A DNA stretch of 64,000 nucleotides from Polytrichum commune (GCA_950295325.1 OX485806.1:36084001-36148000), one strand, 5' to 3'; numbered from the stretch's first letter, positions 18,136 through 28,430 are shown. The notes: generated by a model not told the origin, from the letters alone. Made by a program: numbers and translations.

Positions 18136-20678
18136 GTTTTTGAAACCAAAATGGTGATATGAAAGCCCTCGGATAGGCCGGTTGTTGGGTCAACTTTTTC
18201 TAACCTTGGGATTTGGGTGAAGTGGAGGTGGTTGCCGGGAACCGCATCCGGCCTCTCATTCGGATAGTGAGTTTGCGGTACATGCGGAAACGCTCTTCGA
18301 AGTGTCTTGAATTCGATGATCTCTCGTGCGGGGGTCCCTAGTCTTGTGAATTCGTCATTGGTGCGGGTTTCGTGGATAACCTCCTTGCCTTGTTGTGTTG
18401 CAATGGCTTCGTGGATGGGGAATCCAAGCCACATGTGTGAGACGATGTCGATGCTTGGAATGGACTCTTTAGTCTTCGCGTGTGGAGGCTTGCTTGGGTT
18501 AAGTGTTGTCGTGTGTCTCCCGGCCTCACTCCTTCTTCTCTTGGCATTTTGTGTGTCGGTGGAGGCTTCATTCCTTGGGCTCTTGTGTGAATTGGTGGGT
18601 GTCGCGTCGGCTAGGTTGATGGCGTCAAGTCGAGTTGTGGAAATGGCGGCTTGATTCGGGATGTCGGCGTGCTCATCATGAGAGGATGAAAGCTGGAGTG
18701 AGCTTCCTCCGTGTTCCGGAGAGACATCAGCAAGCTGCATGTCAATGTCATAGTCGCTTGAGGGGGGAGCTTGCTCCTTTATAAGCACTGGTTGGTTGGG
18801 TTGGAGAGCAGATGCCTCCTGTTCGTCTTCATCACTAAACTCGGTGATGAGAGCTCGTCTCCTCCGAGTCTCGCCGCTCCGAGTCTTCCCTGCCGTTGAA
18901 GCTCCTGGTGGGTGCAGAGCCGCTCCCTCGCTCCCATCTCGGCCTTTGTGCGGTGCTGCTCCCTCGTCCTCTCCTTGACCTGCAAGTGGCCGTCGGGATC
19001 TACCTGTGCTGCCTGCGCCAGTTATCGAAGTGCTCCTCGCTCTGGTCTTGGTGTCGTGTGCGGTACCTGGGTTGCTGCGAGTGTGGTGGTTGGTGGTAGT
19101 GGCCATCTTGTGTACTGAGTGTGGAGAGGGATGGTGCAGATGAGTGAGGAGGATTGCTGAGTGTGGAGAGGGATGGTGCAGATGAGTGAGGAGGATTGTT
19201 GAGGGCGAGGGTATTTGAGAGGGTTGAAGAATGTGGGTTGGGTGTTTGGAGTCTCTGTGGGGGGAGAGGTATTGCTGGGATTCGAGGGTGGGTGTGTGGC
19301 GGTGTTCAGAGATTAGGAGGGCGCTTGTGTTTTTAGGAGGACTGGGTGGGTGACAGTCAGATTTCGGGGAGAGGGCTTGTCGAATCTGTTGTGGGTTAAT
19401 GTGGCGTCTTCTGTAGATGGGATTCGTGCTGGGCTGTCTGTGTGTTTTGGTGGGGGGTTGAGTTGCTTTCGGTGGTAAGGTGTGCTGGGTATTGGAGGCG
19501 AGTGTGTGTCTTCTTCTGGAGATAGAATGGTAGGAGGTTTGTGGGGTTTGGCGAGGCAATCTGGGTTGTGTGTCAGGGTGACCATCTGTTTTCGGCCAGA
19601 GGAAGCGCTGGATCTTTGTGTGGCGTTTTTCGGAGATGGGGTGGGTAATGGTGTTTTCGGGAGGGCAGTCTGGTCTTAGGGTGTGAGTGTGCTGGAATGT
19701 GCAATGGTGGTGATTTTTAGGGGGTTCTGCATGATGGTGAGTGTGGATCTGGCTCTTGGTCGAGGGAGGGGGCGAGGAGTGGCAACTCGGCTGTGTGGAA
19801 GGTAAGCTTTGAAATGTTACATTGGGTGTTTGGTTTATTTCTGTGTGTGTGATTGTGTGCTGGTAAGTATCATTGCTTTTACTAATCTTTGTGTGTGTGC
19901 CTGTGTGTGTTGTGGGTGTTGGTGGCGATTTCTCGGTGGTTGGGGCGCTTGTGGGCTGCGAGGGAGGTGCGAGTGTGTTAGCGCTTGGGAGCAATGAGTG
20001 GGGATGTTTAGTGAGGGCTGGGAGAGGGGATTTTGGAGGATGTGTTGTTAGGGTGGGCTTGAGAGCATGACAGCTGAGTGTGTAGAATATGTTAGGGGGT
20101 TTTGGTGGGAGAGTGTTGTGGTATGTGCAAGCACATATCAGTGTGGAGGGTAGGTGCTGGTGTGTGTGATCACACAGGATTATGGTGCTTATGAGCACCC
20201 ATTGTATGATGAGTAATAAAACCCTAAGGTGCTGGTTTGTACTCCTGCCTCTTGTAGCTGGTTTGGTGTCTTCTCTCCGTAGTCGCTCAGGGTTGAGATC
20301 TTGGCCATGTCGGTATGTCCGAGTACTTTTCGAGGTCGCCGCTGGTGTGGTGAGTGCAGTCCGGCTTCCGGTGCTGCTTCGATGTGTGCAGGGTTGTCTG
20401 CGGAAGGGTTGCTCCCGGGTCTGTTGCACGCCGTCCTGGTTGATTGTTTCTGCCGCTAGGGTTTCCGATCTAAGGTAGATCTGGTTGCAGCTATAGCCGC
20501 ATTCTGCTGTGCCTTCCTTTGGATCTGCATATGTACATCTTTGTTCTTTCAGATCTGCATCCGGCCTTCTCCTGTTGTAGCTGTGTTGTTTCGATGTAGC
20601 GTCATTGCTTGGTTTGTCTCCGAGGGATGTGGTCGGGCTTGAGTATGCGGCTCCGGGTGCGGCAGCTGGGGCGCTCAT
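18132..20678 (-). CDS. LINE ORF0: long Pro/Thr/His-rich protein of unknown function
   Basis: The frame is open for 848 codons. The first 500 or so residues are low complexity, rich in P, T, H and S (PPKPPN, THTKIS, PPSTKS), with one hydrophobic stretch (VLLLIIQWVLISTIILC). The last 325 are of normal complexity: an Arg/Gly-rich basic start (RARSTSITGAG, RSRRPLAG), an acidic EFSDEDEQEA patch, a KRRRSEAGR basic patch suggestive of a nuclear signal, and a conserved-looking end (HMWLGFPIHEAIATQQGKEV). The Met at 19106, after an imperfect 42-bp tandem repeat, is an equally plausible start, which would make the upstream part a G-poor 5' UTR that happens to stay open. I recognise no family. Confidence 0.6.
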   Translation of the reverse strand: MSAPAAAPGAAYSSPTTSLGDKPSNDATSKQHSYNRRRPDADLKEQRCTYADPKEGTAECGYSCNQIYLRSETLAAETINQDGVQQTREQPFRRQPCTHRSSTGSRTALTTPAATSKSTRTYRHGQDLNPERLRREDTKPATRGRSTNQHLRVLLLIIQWVLISTIILCDHTHQHLPSTLICACTYHNTLPPKPPNIFYTLSCHALKPTLTTHPPKSPLPALTKHPHSLLPSANTLAPPSQPTSAPTTEKSPPTPTTHTGTHTKISKSNDTYQHTITHTEINQTPNVTFQSLPSTQPSCHSSPPPSTKSQIHTHHHAEPPKNHHHCTFQHTHTLRPDCPPENTITHPISEKRHTKIQRFLWPKTDGHPDTQPRLPRQTPQTSYHSISRRRHTLASNTQHTLPPKATQPPTKTHRQPSTNPIYRRRHINPQQIRQALSPKSDCHPPSPPKNTSALLISEHRHTPTLESQQYLSPHRDSKHPTHILQPSQIPSPSTILLTHLHHPSPHSAILLTHLHHPSPHSVHKMATTTNHHTRSNPGTAHDTKTRARSTSITGAGSTGRSRRPLAGQGEDEGAAPHKGRDGSEGAALHPPGASTAGKTRSGETRRRRALITEFSDEDEQEASALQPNQPVLIKEQAPPSSDYDIDMQLADVSPEHGGSSLQLSSSHDEHADIPNQAAISTTRLDAINLADATPTNSHKSPRNEASTDTQNAKRRRSEAGRHTTTLNPSKPPHAKTKESIPSIDIVSHMWLGFPIHEAIATQQGKEVIHETRTNDEFTRLGTPAREIIEFKTLRRAFPHVPQTHYPNERPDAVPGNHLHFTQIPRLEKVDPTTGLSEGFHITILVSKT
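19115..19200. repeat. 42-bp direct repeat, two units
   Basis: CTGAGTGTGGAGAGGGATGG with the following 22 bases occurs twice in tandem, almost identical. On the minus strand it encodes ILLTHLHHPSPHS(A/V) twice, just upstream of the internal Met at 19106 of LINE ORF0. Confidence 0.9.
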
Positions 20679-20931
20679 CGCTCCTCTGGTCTCCGACCTT
20701 CAACCACCAAGATCACTCATCATAGAGTTCTCACTATGATGAAACTTTGTTTTGTGTGTGCAACTTTTGCAATTCAACTTCACCATGGGTGGTGATGTTC
20801 TAAGCATGAGTTGGAGGTTAGATCCGTCCCGTTCCATTGTCTTATACAATCCACTTGCATACGAGGTTGGTTTAGCTGCCTCCGGGTTCACTAGTCCTAG
20901 ACCACCATATTTCTTTTTTGGGCAACATTCT

Positions 20932-22830
20932 CACGGGGGGATCACACCCCCTTACATTTTGTAACCACGTGCGATAATGGGGTATTTAATGGGGAGATAT
21001 TTATGCACCTCTCAATATGTTTTCCCTCCCTATATGTAGATATAAAGCTACTTTGACGTATTTTTTAACACCCTATATTTATTTGTAATTGTTTAGAAAG
21101 GCTAATTTTTGGCATCATTTTTTTTTATAAATCGTACAAGTACCAAATAGTAGACGGAATACTATAGCATTGTAAAATTGACTATGTGAGCAACAAACGT
21201 TCCATAGCATCCATCTTGTCATTCAATTGGTTTCAATTAGTTTTACCAATGCTAAACCGTTCAAAATGCCGTTCAAACACAATCAATAACACTTGGATAT
21301 CATTTAAAAGGTTACCAATAAATATGGAGATAACAAAATGTACAAGCTAACATAGACAAGTTGTAAACCCGGATAGAACAAAACAAGAATGTGTCTCTAC
21401 AATGTTATGATAAGACTAAAAAAATTGGAGAGATTTGCTTAACACCAATGATGACGAATAACTAAAAGTAATTGATGGCATGAGGCGGGCAACCTTTGAA
21501 GTTTCTAACCACTCCACCAAGTCTTCCTCCAAGGCATAGTACAAGGCAAAGCGCAATCCTCTACGTCTACCACAGTGACGTTGCCAATGTTGTAGCGCAT
21601 CATCGATCATCTACAAAAGATTGTTGTAGCAAAAATACAATCAATAGAATGTTGGCATATTGGACACTACTAGCATTACTAGGATTACATAATGGAGTTT
21701 GTAATTTTATGTTTGAAATCTTCGAAAGAAACCTATAATTCTAAAGTTGAAAAGGGTCATATGAGAAAAGTTGGCTCACATTTCCGAGATGATCCCAATA
21801 TCGGTCTTTCTAGAACCCAATTCCAACCTCACGAACTTTCTTAATATCTTTTTCATTTGTATAAACTCCTAGTTTCCACGACATTAGTTCCAGTTGGATG
21901 ACAAAATTGGCCTCTCATGGAATGACATTGCAATCTCTAGTAGGACCTCGTCCTCTGACTCCGCAATCACATGTTACACAAAATCCGAATGACACATCTC
22001 ATCAAAACATACATATTTTTACAACTATTGATAGCGACATCAGAACATCCCACTTGAGGTAGATGTCTCAAAGAACAAGATACAAGTACAGAATATCTTG
22101 GAAAGCATCTCATCTTTCTACGCTCACATTCAAGTTTTGTAACTCTTCATCTTTCTACATCTCACATTTAGGTTGGTGTCGGAAATCAATAGCATGTCGT
22201 CAAAAAACGAACAGTGGAAAGGGAAAATCAAGGAGTTGGAATTTAAAATCAATTCTTACCGCATGCAAGCGGAGCAAGTTGAATCTTTGGCGCTCATGAA
22301 ACACCTTGTATGAACGTTATGAAGCAAAGAAGAAAACTCCAAAAAATGTGTCTTACCTACCGCCTATGCGCCACACTTCACCAACGCAAGACCTCCTACT
22401 TGAACGCTTCACCGCCTTCACGCCACTGTGTTTGCCCAATCCTAAGCAAGCCAAGGGCCATTGAGAAGTCACAACATTATTTCCCCCAAAAAAATCCATA
22501 ACATTTCCCTCCATACTAACGCGTTTCATTCAAATTTAGACAAAATTTACATAATTCTTCATCCAAGTAGTCAAACCGATAATTATTCTATTGATCTTAC
22601 TACACACATTTGGGGGGCTCCAATATCTAATACCCTATTTTTTTCTTCTACTGATTACTAAAATGGAGGAATTATTCACCACCCTATTTTACAAATAATC
22701 ATGTAGAGGACATATTTCCAATGCTATGGTAGATCTAACGAATTTGTAAAATTTACCCTCGATGAATTAAATTGACCCTATTTTTTTTATCTCACGTGGT
22801 TTCTAAAATTTCAATAGTCACCTCCCCGTG
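20932..22830. mobile_element. Family I TIR element, 1.9-kb member
   Basis: The left end CACGGGGGGATCAC and right end AGTCACCTCCCCGTG match family I termini. The flanks AACATTCT (20924-20931) and AACATTAT (22831-22838) agree at seven of eight bases, as an aged 8-bp TSD would. CACGTGCG sits a few tens of bases inside the left end, as in other members. The interior has no recognisable transposase; open frames at 21416-21610 (minus) and 21496-21738 (plus) show no family pattern. It may be a degenerate longer relative of the 0.4-0.9 kb members. Confidence 0.72.
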
Positions 22831-23260
22831 AACATTATCTCCAGCTTACTTTAGTTTGGATAAGTTGCTCCTTCCCTAGCCATAAGTAATTGCAAATTGC
22901 ACCTTTAATTTTGATTAGATCCTCCCCAAACTGTGATGAAGAACCAAATGATGGATAGTAACACCTAATTTCATATTACCGCTCTCCCATCTAGTGAAAG
23001 TTTCATTGTACTCCAGTAAAACCCCCATCGTCGCCGTGGCTCAGTCGCGATCGTTGACGTAGTGTGGCGATAGAATTGACAAGGAAAAGAAATCATGCAT
23101 TTGATTCTTAACGCATTTTCCGTTGGCTTTTCAGCCGTCTGTCTGCTGTGTCAAAAAAAGAAGTGAATTTTTTTATAGTTATTTTTAGAAGATATGATAG
23201 AAGATATGTTGGAATTCTCCTTGTATCATTGTTATTTCTCTTTTCCATATCCTTACTAGA
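22831..23260. other. No gene recognised
   Basis: AT-rich sequence without coding pattern or clear repeat ends. Confidence 0.4.
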
Positions 23261-23417
23261 CACTAAATTCAAACCTGTAACTTCCACATATTACCATAGA
23301 TGATATTTAGTGTTTGAGTTTACATTTAATGTTACATAATTTCATTGGGTTATTGATATTTAGTATATACGTTCGCATTTAGTGTATCAAACACTAAATA
23401 TCCTATTTAATGTAGTG
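23261..23417. mobile_element. CACTA-like miniature element, 157 bp
   Basis: The segment starts CACTAAAT and ends TAGTG and contains repeated ACACTAAAT / ATTTAGTG motifs. It aligns over its whole length, inverted, with 48944-49095. CACTA...TAGTG ends are the mark of CACTA (En/Spm) elements. A matching 3-bp TSD is not evident, so the superfamily is tentative. Confidence 0.6.
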
Positions 23418-24414
23418 GTTGTGGGCTTAAAAGACAACTGAAAATTGTAGGCATCAAACCTAAAAGTGAACTCCAAGTAAAGTGCACAATTTCTCATGGT
23501 TATGTGACTAGATTTTATCAAGTTTGATTTGAGTTAAAGTCTTGCTTTCAAAGCTTTAATAGCATGTTGACAAGGTACTAAGAAACTAAAACATAATTGG
23601 TTTGTGAAGGGCTATGGAGAAAATAGAAATTCTCATGAAGTGAAATTACTATGGTATATTTCAAGTTGAAATGCATGTGAGGGTTTGTTTACACTAGTGA
23701 CCAATGACCATGTTCTCTCATTGATTAAGAAATGAATGGTAGTCCCACTTTGTCTTACACAAGGTCATAAAAATAGAAGAGATCATGCTAGAGAATGAAC
23801 GAGAAAGTAATGTGGAAGTTACATAATCCTACATTCATTTTGTGGAGTGGCTTTTTGCAAAAAGAGGTTTAGTCATATGTCAAATCAAATTATACGAGTG
23901 TGGAAGTGGATAATGTTTGTTGATCACCCTGATTTTGAGGTGAGAGAATTCACATTGATTGTCTCAACCAAAAATGAAGGAAATCACATCAACATGTTCT
24001 ATATTAGCCGCTTATGTGTTTAGTAAAGAATATTTTAAGTGTGTTAATAATTTTAATTGTTTTATATCTTGATTTTCATTCAAACCATTACATCCCAATT
24101 TGAATCCGCTATCCATTATGTCCCAAGACCAAAGTTTCTTAAAAATGATATGGATTTTCTCTTGGTCATGTTTTTGCACCAATAACCATGACCATGAGAA
24201 ATCTGAACTTAATTTTTTCTCACAACCCTTGGTCACATGTGCAAAATGCCCCTTGAAAGGTCATGCATGTTCAAAAATGCAGTTACAAAAGGAAGTTTGT
24301 GGGCCCATGTAAAAGAAGTTTGGTCTTAATATGTGCCTCACCTTGGGGAGCTTGGTTTCAAGGTTGGTCCCCCCTTGTATTGGTAGAAACATCCATTTTC
24401 AACTCCATTCCGAA
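23418..24414. other. No gene; includes copy of a short dispersed repeat at about 23690-23800
   Basis: GTTTACACTAGTGACCA ... GTCCCACTTTGT.TTACACAAGGTCA at 23690-23770 recurs at 41870-42000 (same strand) and, inverted, at 35340-35460. The rest shows no coding pattern; frames at 24012-24236 and 24100-24312 are spurious. Confidence 0.55.
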
Positions 24415-24835
24415 ACGGAGGTTTCAAGCCTTAGAACATGACCACCTGTTATCATCACAATAGCAATTAGGTATGTTATCATTACAGTGTTAGTTAGCCT
24501 ATTAGTAATGATAACAACGAGACCCGGAAAGGCCTCTTGGGTTGGGATAGCTTGGGTATATTGCGGCATGTCTTTTGATTCCTCTTTAACAAAATCAACT
24601 ATCAGTTCCTCATAATCTTTGACCAAGTAAAACCTTAGCTTGCACTATTTCTATGTAGAGCCCTATGTATTATAAGATATTGATTTTGATCAAGGAACCC
24701 ATAGTTTATAAAGCTCATCATATAGAGTGAATGTGTGGGACACATAATGCGACTACTCCCCTCTTGAATAATGTTTCCCGATTTAGTGACACCCCTTCGT
24801 GTCAGCATTTGGTGTACAACACATGATCATGCTCT
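24415..24835 (+). repeat. Dispersed repeat, copy 2 (continuous)
   Basis: This aligns with 4075-4400 joined to 5036-5165: ATAGCTTGGGTATATTG, TTTGACCAA.TA.AA.CTTAGCTT, ATGTGTGGGACA and TGTACAACACATGATCATGC in the same order. Function is unknown; there is no coding capacity. Confidence 0.6.
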
Positions 24836-25250
24836 TGCAAAAACGGCATCAACCTTGAGGACTTCAACTTTCTAGAATCAACATAGCGCAGGCCCCCAAT
24901 CATGGTGTGTATCTGACAAAGTTTTTACAAGTTTTTGACATTTGACATGCAAAAACTTACACACACAAAAAAAAGTGCACATCAGTCGACACACTTAGAA
25001 ACTGAAATGACACATACTACTAGGCATGTGACATGGAGGCGACATTCTAAAAGAAAATGTAGAATCAATTGGCATTCATTGTTGTTTTTGAAAACGTCAT
25101 GTGACTCTTTGGATTTGAAGTTAAACGTCCGATGACATGTGTCAAACACTCACACACCGCCCCCAATTGTTTTAACATACTTTCTGAAGGCTCCCCCAGC
25201 TGCAGCAACCGCCACGCTGATTCAAGGGTACCGTACCCTTGCTTTTCAGG
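24836..25250. other. No gene recognised
   Basis: Featureless sequence up to the Tigger target site. Confidence 0.4.
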
Positions 25251-25522
25251 TACAGTCTAACCTTGATAATGTCACCCTTGTTAATAGAACACCTTGATAT
25301 TGTCATCTAAAAGTTTGAAACCGATTTTCATAGTGTAAAACTCCCTCGCTATTATCCCTATCACCCTTGGTAATGTCACTATTTTTTCCAAAATCCGTAG
25401 TGTAAATGTGATAATACCAAGTATGGATGGATTGTATGTGATGGTTGGATGGACATATTGTAGTAGCCGAAAGGGTCATGCGCCGACCCTGTGATAAATG
25501 CAATGCTATTCTTGGAACTTGA

Positions 25523-26612
25523 TTGTGCACTAATATCTCAAGGAAGAAGCGATTAAAGCTTGTTTTCATTCACAAACCAGCGCGTCCCAAATGCTTTCCT
25601 CGGAATTTTGATCCAAATAGTACAATACACTATTATTCTAACAATTTAGCCTGGATGAATGGTGATGTTTTTAAGAAAAGAAAAGACAAAATAACGCCCG
25701 TATTTTCACACGAGCATGACTGCGAGCCCGTTGGCCTCATACTAATCACGGGGTTCCGTGATGTAGTATGTGGTTTTATGCCTCCGTTGTGATGTTTTTA
25801 CACATTGGGTGAAGAGTGAGAACCGAAGAATGGCATTGAAAGACAGAAAGATTTGCATTATTATGGATAATGCAGGAAGCCATGATATTCATGGTGAGGT
25901 CAAGAAAGTTGTAGATGGGTTTAATGCTTTTGTACTCTACCATATCACTATCTTGTTCCTTCCACCAAATGTGACTTCAGCTGTTCAGCCTTTGGATCAA
26001 GGAGTGATTGCAGCATTCAAAATGTGCTATAAGCACAAGCTTGTTGCCTGGACTTTGCAACAAATTGATAACAACTCAAATGAAGATTTGGGGAAATTGA
26101 ATGTTGATCTATTTCGAGCTATGCTATGGTGTGTGGCGGCATGGCATGAATCAGATGATCAAACCATTAGAAATTGTTGGAGAAAGTCCGCCATATTGCC
26201 TACAGAGTGGAATGCAGATATCAACAATTTTGATGAACGTATGAAGTCCAAAATGGAGGAAGCAACTTTGGAATTGGGCAATCTCATCGCCACATTGAAT
26301 TTGGGTTTGGATGTCGAAGGCAAGCCTGTAGAAAAGCTTTGTCCTTTGGAGTACATAAACATGGAAGGTGAAGATGATTTTGAGGTGGAATATTCTACTG
26401 AGGAGCTTGTGCAATTAATACAAGATGGCGAACATGTTCTTGATTCCATGGAAGTAGACCCATTGATTGTTGATAGCAGTGATGATGAGTCTAAAGTAGT
26501 GAAGCTAAGCGATGCACAAAAATATGCTAAAGATGTTTTGAATTTTATGGCTAGCCAAGGTTCTCAAATTTTCAACACTCTGGAGTTGGTTAGGAATGGA
26601 AAAAATCCATGA
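25523..26612 (+). pseudogene. Tigger/pogo transposase, C-terminal two thirds
   Basis: The product would cut and join DNA at the element ends through a DDE/D fold. Before the insertion the frame has SRKKRLKLVF, RPKCFPRNFD and YYSNNLAWMNGDVF; after it, DVFTHWVKSENRRM, then KICIIMDNAGSHD (second Asp), ILFLPPNVTSAVQPLDQGVI (third Asp) and TIRNCWRKSAILP. An acidic tail (EGEDDFEVEYSTEE, DSSDDES) ends at 26612. The CENP-B-like helix-turn-helix and the first catalytic Asp are missing, so it cannot act alone. The insertion's TSD duplicates the codons for DVF. A close paralogue of the tail is at 33303-33533. Confidence 0.88.
25673..25789. mobile_element. 117-bp retroposon-like insertion in the Tigger transposase
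   Basis: A perfect 10-bp duplication TGATGTTTTT (25663-25672 and 25790-25799) brackets the segment. It begins with an A-rich run (AAGAAAAGAAAAGAC), contains a hairpin (CATACTAATCACGG / CCGTGATGTAGTATG) and ends GCCTCCGTTG. A second copy is at 8841-8975. The TSD length and the purine tail at one side suggest a SINE-like retroposon lying in reverse, but no RNA polymerase III boxes are clear. Confidence 0.72.
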
Positions 26613-27184
26613 CAAACTCATTAGAATTGGTGTTGCACATTTAACATCAACAAAACAATGTGACATTAGAAGCTTCTTTGTCTCTAGTGAGAGGTCTTTA
26701 CTTGATCTCAATGACACATTATGATGTGCTCTTGTTGTTATTCACAATTTTGAATTAGATTTTACATTCAAAAACATTGAAGTCTCGTATTTTTTATTTT
26801 CTTTTTTACATTGTAATTTTATTTTGATTTTCTACCTATTTTTTTGATAATATCACATTATGCACAAATCTTCAAAATGTGACATTATCAAATATGTCAC
26901 ACCTTGTTTATATCACTCTTTTTGGTTAAACGGATGGTGTGAAATTATCAAGGTTAGACTGTACAGCTGCTTGAGTACTGTTGACCTTGTCAGAATATGA
27001 TAGGTTCGAGGTATTGAGGCGACCAGTCAGGGATTGAGTTCTGCAAACCTCATGTGCATGGATCTGCATGGACTAGGGGGAGCAGCCGTTATTTACTGTG
27101 GGTTTTCAGAAAATACAAGGGGGGTAATTACGGGGGGTTTAGAAATACCGGGCCTGAAAACCCCCCTGCGAACCTGTCACAAGC

Positions 27185-27290
27185 ATTTTGGACCTCCCCT
27201 CAGTGAGGGCGCGTTTTGTCTTTGTGGTATTCATGTGGCGTTGGCTGAGTTGGCAAACTGTCTCTTAATAATAATAATAATAATAATAAA
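27185..27290 (+). mobile_element. L1-like LINE, extreme 5' truncation (3' tail only)
   Basis: CCTCCCCTCAGTGAGGGCGC, GGCGTTGGCTGAGTTGGCAAA and CTGTCTC followed by (TAA)n repeat the 3' end of the LINE fragments at 5244, 32330 and 56650. Such short copies are typical products of aborted reverse transcription. Confidence 0.8.
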
Positions 27291-27430
27291 AACAAGCATT
27301 TTGGGTCCAATGAACAACATGATTCAAGCTAATTTGAGATCCCTTTATTTGAATACATAGCATATCTACAAACAACATACACCATTCAACAACAACGTCC
27401 AAAGAACATATCACACATACAATAATAATA

Positions 27431-28430
27431 GGGGATCGCTATTTCCACACCTTTTTGCCGGTTCGGTTGCCGTGTCACTGAGGCGCTATATATGAGATTC
27501 TTCATGGTGCATCCGGACCGTTGATCCACCAAGGCCCATCCAAGGGCCTCAATGATCCTAGGTGGCGGTGGGGTGGGGGGTGGGGGTGGTGCTTGCCACC
27601 AAGGCGGGGTGGGGCCGTGGGCCTCATGTCTTTTTTGGGGAGGCCGGATTTAGGGTGGTGTCGGGCCTACTGGCTAGGCGGGCCCAATGGCTAGGCCTAC
27701 TTATTATATAACTAGTTGGTTAGCCTTACTCTACTTACTAAATAACTAGTTGGTTAGCCTTACTCTACTTACTAAATGACTAGTTGGTTACCCTTCCTCT
27801 ACTTACTAAATGACTAGTTGGTTACCCTTACTCTACTTACTAAATGACTAGTTGGTTACCCTTACTCTACTTACTAAATAACTAGTTGGTAAGCCTCTCC
27901 ATTACTTTAACGCATCAAAGCTTAACTTCAAGACTTGCACATATACCACTCAAATATACATGTCCAATTAAGAAGAGTGACCATAAGTAGAATAAGGCTA
28001 ACCAATTAGTTATTTAGTAAGTAGAGTAAGGGTAACCAACTAGTCATTTAGTAAGTAGAGGAAGGGTAACCAACTAGTCATTTAGTAAGTAGAGTAAGGG
28101 TAACCAACTAGCTATTTAGTAAGTAGAGTAAGGGTAACCAACTAGTTATATAATAAGTAGGCCTAGCCAGTAGGCCCGACACCACCCTAAATCCGGCCTC
28201 CCCAAAAAAGACATGAGGCCCACGGCCCCACCCCGCCTTGGTGGCAAGCACCACCCCCGCCCCCCACCCCACTGCCACCTAGGATCATTGAGGCCCTTGG
28301 ATGGGCCTTGGTGGATCAACGGTCCGGATGCACCATGAAGAATCTCATATATAGCGCCTCAGTGACACAGCAACCGAACCGGCAAAAAGGTGTGAATCTA
28401 GCCAAAAAAGGTGTGGAAATAGCGATCCCC
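27431..28430. mobile_element. Foldback element with arms of about 450 bp
   Basis: GGGGATCGCTATTTCCACAC at the left is answered by its complement at the right end, and the arms pair nearly throughout, leaving only about 100 unpaired bases in the middle (27895-27990). The 8-bp TSD TAATAATA flanks both sides; because it is periodic, TA or TAATA also fit, but the empty paralogue at 47.74 kb supports 8 bp. The left arm lacks about 21 bases present on the right, between two copies of CACACCTTTTT. There is no coding sequence. Long arms fit MULE or Foldback-type elements; the 8-bp TSD also allows hAT. Confidence 0.88.
27709..28160. repeat. 34-bp minisatellite in both arms of the foldback element
   Basis: Units of the type ACTAGTTGGTTACCCTTACT plus CTACTTACTAAATG occur five times plus a partial unit on the left (27709-27893) and five times in inverse orientation on the right (about 27992-28160). 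The third unit from the outer edge carries the same variant (CCTCTAC instead of ACTCTAC) in both arms. Confidence 0.9.

Larger units (their letters stand above)
8998..20715 (-). mobile_element. Large RNase H-bearing LINE, near full length (about 11.7 kb)
   Basis: The minus strand holds three consecutive reading frames (ORF0 20678-18132, ORF1 18135-16858, ORF2 16849-9008) followed almost at once by a short A-rich tail (TAATAAAAAC at 9008-8998). ORF2 carries endonuclease, reverse transcriptase, RNase H and a CCHC finger, an arrangement of the I/jockey-type and RNH-bearing LINE groups; I cannot fix the clade by eye. About 11.7 kb is large for a LINE. The sense strand is strikingly poor in G and rich in A and C in ORF0 and ORF2, less so in ORF1. 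No target-site duplication could be matched, so both ends are approximate. Few breaks suggest a recent insertion. Confidence 0.88.
25251..26963 (+). mobile_element. Tigger/pogo-type Tc1/mariner element, internally deleted
   Basis: The terminal inverted repeats are CAGTCTAACCTTGATAAT (25253 onward) and its complement ending at 26961, flanked by the TA target site at 25251-25252 and 26962-26963. Subterminal AATGTCAC / GTGACATT motifs repeat on both sides. At 1,709 bp it lacks the DNA-binding half of its transposase. It carries a 117-bp foreign insertion at 25673-25789. Confidence 0.9.

Noticed and set aside
18307-20478. Several Cys/Val-rich plus-strand frames
   Set aside because: They are shadows of LINE ORF0 in a GT-rich strand and have no family pattern.
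27100-27165. Inverted words GGGTTTTCAG / CTGAAAACCC near a LINE tail
   Set aside because: Ten-base arms with no target duplication could be chance.
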